This document shows, piece after piece, positions 59,170 to 64,000 of a stretch of 64,000 nt of DNA; the stretch's first letter is position 1; every line of letters starts with the position of its first letter. The position numbers and the translations under genes are program-made. A model generated the notes under the pieces. That model had not been told where the DNA came from, made no database searches, and saw only the letters and a program-made list of their open reading frames with translations. The DNA comes from Candidatus Latescibacterota bacterium (GTDB taxonomy: Bacteria; JAAXHH01). The stretch is from positions 91,156-155,155 of the forward strand of contig JAJEHX010000028.1 in NCBI GenBank assembly GCA_022823465.1, read 5' to 3'.

Positions 59170-59577
59170 CTACAGATCGTCACGGACCACCAGGCGGGTC
59201 TTGACCGATAACTTCTGCTGGGCCAGCGCTATGGACTCAAGGGCCATTTCGGAGGCCACGCCCCGCAATTCGAAGAGGATGCGTCCCGGCTTGACCACGG
59301 CCACCCAGTGCTCGGGATTGCCCTTTCCCTTGCCCATGCGCGTTTCGGCGGGCTTTTCCGTGAGCACCTTGTCCGGAAAGACCCTGATCCACACCTTGCC
59401 GCCTCGCCGCATATGGTGCACCATGGCGATACGGGCCGCTTCGATCTGCCGGTTTGTGATCCAGCCCGGTTCCAGCGCCTGAATACCGTAATCGCCGAAT
59501 TCCAGCGTGGCGCCGCGCGTTGCGGTGCCCGTCATGCGGCCGCGCTGCTTCTTCCGGTACTTCAGTCGCTTGGGCAT
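59170..59577 (-). CDS. rplP: Ribosomal protein uL16
   Basis: L16 lies at the peptidyl-transferase centre. From ATG 59577 ([17 protein letters not shown]) it has 135 residues; ATG 59583 adds two. [20 protein letters not shown] and [20 protein letters not shown] are diagnostic. Confidence 0.98.
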   Translation of the reverse strand: MPKRLKYRKKQRGRMTGTATRGATLEFGDYGIQALEPGWITNRQIEAARIAMVHHMRRGGKVWIRVFPDKVLTEKPAETRMGKGKGNPEHWVAVVKPGRILFELRGVASEMALESIALAQQKLSVKTRLVVRDDL

Positions 59578-59640
59578 TAACATCGCAATATCTCCTCGAA
59601 TAATCCCTGGTCCGTAACGGGACCCCTTTGAAAGCCCGTC

Positions 59641-60303
59641 TTAAACCGTCGCTTCCCGTCCAATCCCCGCTTCCTCGCCCTTGATGATCTCGCCCTTGCA
59701 GATCCACACCTTGATGCCGATGCACCCGTAGGTGGTATGGGCGGTGGACCGGGCGTAGTCGATGTCCGCCCGGAGCGTGTGCAGCGGTACGCGTCCGTCG
59801 TTAAAGGACTCGGACCGGGCCATTTCCGCTCCGCCGAGCCGGCCGCCGCAGGTGATCTTGATGCCCTCCGCGCCCATGCGCATGGCCGCGGTGATGGATT
59901 TCTTCATGGCCCTTCTGAAACTGATCCGCTGTTCGATCTGCCGCGCTATGCTGTCGCCGATAAGCTGGGCGTCGAGTTCGGGGCGGCGGATTTCCTGTAT
60001 GTTGATGTAGACTTCTTTCCCGGTCAGATGCTGGAGCTCGTCCCTGAGCTTATCCACTTCCGCGCCCTTGCGTCCGATCACGATGCCGGGACGGGCCGTG
60101 TGAATGGTTATGGTGGCCTTCTGCGGCGCCCGCTCGATTTCGACCTTGGCGATGCCGGCCCGCGAGAGCCGGCTCTTGACGTAACGACGGATCATAAGGT
60201 CTTCCTGGAGCAGTTCCGCCATGTTCTTGTCGGAATACCAGTTGGACTGCCACGTCTTGATCACGCCAAGACGAAATCCGATCGGATGTGTTTTCTGACC
60301 CAC
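59641..60303 (-). CDS. rpsC: Ribosomal protein uS3
   Basis: S3, 220 residues, mRNA entry-channel protein: [20 protein letters not shown], the KH-domain core [20 protein letters not shown], and [20 protein letters not shown]. Confidence 0.98.
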   Translation of the reverse strand: MGQKTHPIGFRLGVIKTWQSNWYSDKNMAELLQEDLMIRRYVKSRLSRAGIAKVEIERAPQKATITIHTARPGIVIGRKGAEVDKLRDELQHLTGKEVYINIQEIRRPELDAQLIGDSIARQIEQRISFRRAMKKSITAAMRMGAEGIKITCGGRLGGAEMARSESFNDGRVPLHTLRADIDYARSTAHTTYGCIGIKVWICKGEIIKGEEAGIGREATV

Positions 60304-60379
60304 GTCGTCAACTCCTGTTGTCAGGACTCCCTGGTGAATGGCCCGCGCCGGCCATGTGTCTAGTCCAGGCTAGGCCAAG

Positions 60380-60718
60380 CTAGGCCGCGACCACCACGGT
60401 AATATGGCTGGTGCGTTTCCGGATAGTGGAAGCGCTGCCCCGGGGGCCGTAATGAATGCGTTTCATGACCGGTCCGCCGTCGACATAGACGGTCTTGATC
60501 TTCAGGTCTTCGATATCCAGCGTGTGTTCGTCATCCACGTTCATCGCGTTCGCCGTCGCGGAACGCACGGTTTTTTCTATCGGCTTTGCACACGCCTTGG
60601 GCACGAATTGCAGAATGTTCAGGGCTTCCTGCACCGACAGGCCGCGGATCATGGCCGCCACCTGCCGTATCTTGCGTGCGGAGCCGCGTACCTGCCGCGC
60701 CGTTGCACGGGCTTCCAT
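60380..60718 (-). CDS. rplV: Ribosomal protein uL22
   Basis: L22, 112 residues, with the tunnel-lining hairpin GGPVMKRIHYGPRGSASTIR and the family start ATARQVRGSARKIRQVAAMI. Length normal. Confidence 0.98.
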   Translation of the reverse strand: MEARATARQVRGSARKIRQVAAMIRGLSVQEALNILQFVPKACAKPIEKTVRSATANAMNVDDEHTLDIEDLKIKTVYVDGGPVMKRIHYGPRGSASTIRKRTSHITVVVAA

Positions 60719-60747
60719 CGTTGTACTCCCCCTGTTCCGGGTTCCGG

Positions 60748-61035
60748 CTACTTCAGCTGGGTAGACCGTTCCGTGACCCGGCCGCTGTGTCCCCGGTACG
60801 TGCGCGTCGGCGCGAATTCACCCAGCTTGTGGCCCACCATGTTCTCCGAGATGTAGACCGGAATGAACTTGTTGCCGTTGTGAATGGCCAGGGTGTGGCC
60901 GACGAAATCCGGCGTGATCGTGCATGCGCGGGCCCAGGTGCGGACCACCCGCTTCTCGCCGGTTCGATTCAGTTCGTCTACCTTCTTCTTGACGCTGCTG
61001 TCAATGTACGGCCCTTTTTTGATCGAACGAGCCAT
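60748..61035 (-). CDS. rpsS: Ribosomal protein uS19
   Basis: S19, 95 residues: [40 protein letters not shown] and [20 protein letters not shown]. Typical. Confidence 0.98.
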   Translation of the reverse strand: MARSIKKGPYIDSSVKKKVDELNRTGEKRVVRTWARACTITPDFVGHTLAIHNGNKFIPVYISENMVGHKLGEFAPTRTYRGHSGRVTERSTQLK

Positions 61036-61062
61036 CGTCGCCTCCCGCTGTCTTCCCTACGC

Positions 61063-61887
61063 CTATTTACGCCGCTTGACGATCAGCGTATTCGACTTCT
61101 TGTTCCTCCTGCGCGTCCGCAGGCCCTTGGTCTTCTTTCCCCACGGAGATACGGGGTGTCGTCCACCCGAACTCTTGCCTTCCCCACCGCCCATGGGGTG
61201 GTCCACGGGGTTCTTCGCCACGCCGCGGGAATAGCCGCGCCGTCCCAGCCAGCGGGAGCGCCCGGCCTTGCCGAGCGATATGTTTTCATGATCCGTGTTG
61301 CCCACCTGGCCGATCGTGGCGGAACACGCGCTGGGCACCCGCCTGATCTCGCCGGACGGCAGGCGCAACTGGGCAAAACCGCCGTCTCGCGACATCAACT
61401 GGGCGGCCCCCCCGGCGGAACGTACGAGCTGGCCGCCGCGGCCGGGCGAAAGTTCGATGTTATGAAGCATGGTGCCCAGTGGAATGTTTTCCAGCGGCAT
61501 ATGGTTGCCGCTCCGGATCTCCGACTGGCTGCCGGCCGTCACCGTATGCCCCACCGACAGGCCGAGGGGCGCGAGAATATAGCGTTTCTCGCCGTCCGCG
61601 TAATGTAGCAGCGCGATGCGCGCCGAACGGTTCGGATCGTACTCGATGGCATGTACCCTCGCCGGGATTCCGGTCTTGTCGCGCCGGAAGTCGATCACGC
61701 GGTAGCGCCGCTTGTGACCGCCTCCGCGGTGCCGGGCGGTCATTCGTCCCAGGTTGTTCCGGCCGCCCGACTTCTTCAGGGGACGGACCAGGGAGGACTC
61801 CGGCGTATCCTTCGTGATCTCCTTGAAGGAGGACACGGTTTTGAACCGCTGGCCGGGGGTCTTGGGTCTAAATGTGCGTACTGCCAT
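61063..61887 (-). CDS. rplB: Ribosomal protein uL2
   Basis: L2, 274 residues from ATG 61887 ([17 protein letters not shown]). It supports peptidyl transfer and subunit joining; the catalytic-site histidine segment [20 protein letters not shown] is intact. Confidence 0.98.
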   Translation of the reverse strand: MAVRTFRPKTPGQRFKTVSSFKEITKDTPESSLVRPLKKSGGRNNLGRMTARHRGGGHKRRYRVIDFRRDKTGIPARVHAIEYDPNRSARIALLHYADGEKRYILAPLGLSVGHTVTAGSQSEIRSGNHMPLENIPLGTMLHNIELSPGRGGQLVRSAGGAAQLMSRDGGFAQLRLPSGEIRRVPSACSATIGQVGNTDHENISLGKAGRSRWLGRRGYSRGVAKNPVDHPMGGGEGKSSGGRHPVSPWGKKTKGLRTRRRNKKSNTLIVKRRK

Positions 61888-61931
61888 AACAGGCCTTCCT
61901 CTTCCTGGCGCGATCATGCGCTACCAGGCGA

Positions 61932-62225
61932 TCAGGTTCCGGTGTACAGATCGATTATGTCGCCGTCGGCGAGTTTCACGATGGCTTTCTTCCAGTCGGG
62001 ACGCCGGCCCTCGAAACGGCCGAGGCGCTTCACCTTGCCCTTCATTCGGAGCGTGCGCACGGACTCGACCCGCACGTCGAAAATCTCCTCGACGGCCCGC
62101 TTGATTTCCAATTTGTTCACTTCCCTGGCCACTTCGAACACGTACTTGTTTTGCTCTTCCTGGAGCACGTGGTTCTTCTCCGTTACCAGGGGCCGCGCCA
62201 CGATGGCGCGCGGATCTTTCGTCAT
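61932..62225 (-). CDS. rplW: Ribosomal protein uL23
   Basis: L23, 97 residues, docking site for trigger factor and SRP at the tunnel exit: VARPLVTEKNHVLQEEQNKY, VFEVAREVNKLEIKRAVEEI and MKGKVKRLGRFEGRRPDWKK. Overlaps rplD by four bases. Confidence 0.97.
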   Translation of the reverse strand: MTKDPRAIVARPLVTEKNHVLQEEQNKYVFEVAREVNKLEIKRAVEEIFDVRVESVRTLRMKGKVKRLGRFEGRRPDWKKAIVKLADGDIIDLYTGT

Positions 62226-62851
62226 GATTTCAACGCCTCCTCGACCTGCTTCAGCCCCTCGCGGGTGAAGATGAGGCAGTCGCTGCGCAGAATCTCATGC
62301 ACGTGGGTGTCCGTGGCCACATTGATGTTCACGTCGGGTATGTTTCGACAGGACTTGTACACGGCGTCGTCGCTTCGGTCCATGAGGACCAGGCACTTCC
62401 TGTCGTTCACCTTCATGTTCGAAAGCACGGAGACCATCTGCCGGGTCCTGGGCGCGTCGAACTCCAGCGCGTCTATTACGAGTACGGAACCGTTCTGCGC
62501 CCGCGTCGACAGCACGGACTTCAGCGCGAGGCGGCGCACCTTCTTCGGAATCTTGTAACTGTAGCTTCGGGGCTTCGGTCCGTGGGCTCTTCCACCCCCG
62601 ATGCGGGCCGGGGACCGCCGTGAGCCCATGCGAGCCCGCCCCAGGCCCTTTTGCCGGTAGATCTTCTTCCCGGCGTAGGACACTTCCGAACGGGTCTGTG
62701 CGCTGGCTGTTCCCTGCCGCTGGCCGGCCTGGTACATTTTCTGCGCTTCATACATGGCATGCGCATTTGCGGATATGCCGAAGACCGATTCTTCCAGGTC
62801 GATCTCGCCCTGTTCCGTCCCGTCGCTGCTGTACAATCTAGCTACCGGCAT
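62222..62851 (-). CDS. rplD: Ribosomal protein uL4
   Basis: L4, 209 residues from ATG 62851 (MPVARLYSSDG). The tunnel loop AGKKIYRQKGLGRARMGSRR and the family core RRLALKSVLSTRAQNGSVLV are present. In some bacteria L4 represses its own S10 operon. Confidence 0.97.
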   Translation of the reverse strand: MPVARLYSSDGTEQGEIDLEESVFGISANAHAMYEAQKMYQAGQRQGTASAQTRSEVSYAGKKIYRQKGLGRARMGSRRSPARIGGGRAHGPKPRSYSYKIPKKVRRLALKSVLSTRAQNGSVLVIDALEFDAPRTRQMVSVLSNMKVNDRKCLVLMDRSDDAVYKSCRNIPDVNINVATDTHVHEILRSDCLIFTREGLKQVEEALKS

Positions 62852-62890
62852 GACTACTCCCACCTTGGCCTTCCAGAACCGCGCCGCCGT

Positions 62891-63514
62891 TTACCCGGCC
62901 CGGTTGATCAATACGTATGCGTTCCTGTGGCCCGGAACCGCCCCCTTCACCAGGAGGATGTTGTTTTCGGCATCCACCCCGACCACCTGCAGGTTTCTGA
63001 CCGTCACGCGCTTGTTGCCCATCCGGCCGCCCATGCGGGTGCCCTTGAAAACCTTGGACGGCGTCGCGCTCTGTCCAATCGATCCCGGATGACGCCAGCG
63101 GTCGCTTTGTCCCCGGGTCTTGTCGCCGCCCCGGAAACCGTGCCGCTTCACGACACCCTGGAACCCTTTTCCCTTGTAATACCCCGTCACGTCGACCAGT
63201 TCGCCGGTCTCGAAAATGTCGGCGCCGTATACCTGGCCGGGTTCGCAGGCCTCGATATCGTCCACCTCGACCTCGCGAAGGACCCGCTGCGGATCGACCT
63301 TGGCCTGCTTGAAATGACCCTGCAGCGGCCTGGTGGTCTGCTTTTCTTTCTTCGCGTCAAAACCGATCTGGGCCGCCTCGTAGCCGTCCCGGGCCAGCGT
63401 CTTCACCTGGGTGACGTAGCACGGCCCCGCTTCGATCACCGTGACCGGCACCGCGTCACCGTTTTCGGCAAAGACCTGGCTCATCCCGATCTTCCTGCCA
63501 ATCAAGCCATGCAT
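62891..63514 (-). CDS. rplC: Ribosomal protein uL3
   Basis: L3, 207 residues: MHGLIGRKIGMSQVFAENGD, VDVTGYYKGKGFQGVVKRHG and GSIGQSATPSKVFKGTRMGG, the loop that reaches the peptidyl-transferase centre. Confidence 0.98.
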   Translation of the reverse strand: MHGLIGRKIGMSQVFAENGDAVPVTVIEAGPCYVTQVKTLARDGYEAAQIGFDAKKEKQTTRPLQGHFKQAKVDPQRVLREVEVDDIEACEPGQVYGADIFETGELVDVTGYYKGKGFQGVVKRHGFRGGDKTRGQSDRWRHPGSIGQSATPSKVFKGTRMGGRMGNKRVTVRNLQVVGVDAENNILLVKGAVPGHRNAYVLINRAG

Positions 63515-63525
63515 CTTCGAGACTC

Positions 63526-63843
63526 CTACACCCTGATTTCCACGTCCACGCCGGCGGGCAGATCCAGCTTGAGGAGCGCGTCCACCGTCTGCTGTGACGT
63601 GTCATAGATATCGATAAGCCGTTTGTGTACGCGCGTTTCAAACTGTTCCCGCGATTTCTTGTCGATAAACGGAGAGCGCAGGACGGTATAGACGGTACGT
63701 TTCGTCGGCAGGGGTATCGGACCCATGACCCGGGCGCCGGCCCGCTGGGCCGCCTGAGTGATTTCCCTGGCCGATTTGTCCAGCATGGCGTGGTCGCAGG
63801 CCTTCAGCCTGATCCTGATTTTCTGGTCCGTCTGATCGGCCAT
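63526..63843 (-). CDS. rpsJ: Ribosomal protein uS10
   Basis: S10, 105 residues: [40 protein letters not shown] and [20 protein letters not shown]. First gene of the S10 operon, directly after tuf. Confidence 0.98.
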   Translation of the reverse strand: MADQTDQKIRIRLKACDHAMLDKSAREITQAAQRAGARVMGPIPLPTKRTVYTVLRSPFIDKKSREQFETRVHKRLIDIYDTSQQTVDALLKLDLPAGVDVEIRV

Positions 63844-63861
63844 GACGGTCTCCTTCTCCCG

Positions 63862-64000
63862 TTACTCGATGACTTCGGTTACGACGCCCGCGCCGACGGT
63901 TCTCCCGCCCTCCCTGATGGCGAAGCGTAGTTCCTTGTCCATGGCGATGGGCTGCATGAGGTTGACTTCCATGTCGACGTTGTCCCCGGGCATGACCATC
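63862..64000 (-). CDS. tuf: Elongation factor Tu, C-terminal end (gene runs off the right edge)
   Basis: The last 46 codons read [20 protein letters not shown] and [20 protein letters not shown] before the stop, the conserved domain III end of EF-Tu. EF-Tu brings aminoacyl-tRNA to the ribosome. The rest lies outside the window. Confidence 0.97.
   Translation of the reverse strand, partial: MVMPGDNVDMEVNLMQPIAMDKELRFAIREGGRTVGAGVVTEVIE

Overview
The window is high-GC bacterial chromosome, almost fully coding. The best clue to the host is the gene entering from the left edge: the N-terminal two thirds of a SprA-type protein, the outer-membrane translocon of the type IX secretion system, which is found in the Fibrobacterota-Chlorobiota-Bacteroidota (FCB) superphylum. 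GC richness, a PLP-dependent transaminase, three amidohydrolases and two Gfo/Idh/MocA oxidoreductases suggest an uncultured FCB lineage such as Latescibacterota or Gemmatimonadota. That placement is inference. Several promoters match the sigma-70 consensus; the one at 36787-36815 is perfect.

Layout. 1-2353: sprA and a 38-residue membrane protein. 2519-7131: a sulfur/cofactor block with moaD, moaE, an IscS/NifS-like protein lacking the PLP lysine, a TusA-like protein, an Mrp/ApbC iron-sulfur carrier and a PP-loop tRNA-thiolase-like enzyme. 7144-16005: carboxylesterase, amidohydrolases, an Nramp-like transporter, aminotransferase, cupin and oxidoreductase. 16029-17465: an operon of tiny single-pass membrane/coiled-coil proteins. 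17573-26383: a metallophosphatase, two collagen-like lipoprotein units flanking a ketoacyl-synthase-like gene, then a tyrosine recombinase. 26497-38496: a YyaL-type protein, oxidoreductase, DDAH-like enzyme, DNA ligase, SecDF, a LysM-like lipoprotein and a VapBC pair. 39113-43500: a MurG-HEAT fusion, MraY and a VWA protein. 43764-46110: the third collagen-like unit. 46526-48718: uracil-DNA glycosylase and ammonium transporter. 48998-64000: the alpha, spc and S10 ribosomal-protein clusters, all on the minus strand, ending in the 3' end of tuf.

The most unusual part is the collagen-like family. Three units of about 2.2-2.4 kb share the same plan: a constant upstream region with an array of GTCAGG elements about 20 bp apart, a 20-bp promoter-proximal box, a lipoprotein signal plus a Gly-X-Y collagen stretch, an unrelated or highly diverged C-terminal region, and then a nearly constant 3' untranslated region of about 240 nt ending in a terminator. 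A perfect inverted copy of the 20-bp box lies 345 bp beyond the second unit, next to a complete tyrosine recombinase gene. On the outward copy a TTGACT -35 element lies inside the segment, so inversion would place it in front of the second collagen-like gene. Together this suggests a surface-lipoprotein variation system with constant ends, variable bodies and a candidate invertible promoter. The repeats are visible in the sequence; the switching is a hypothesis.
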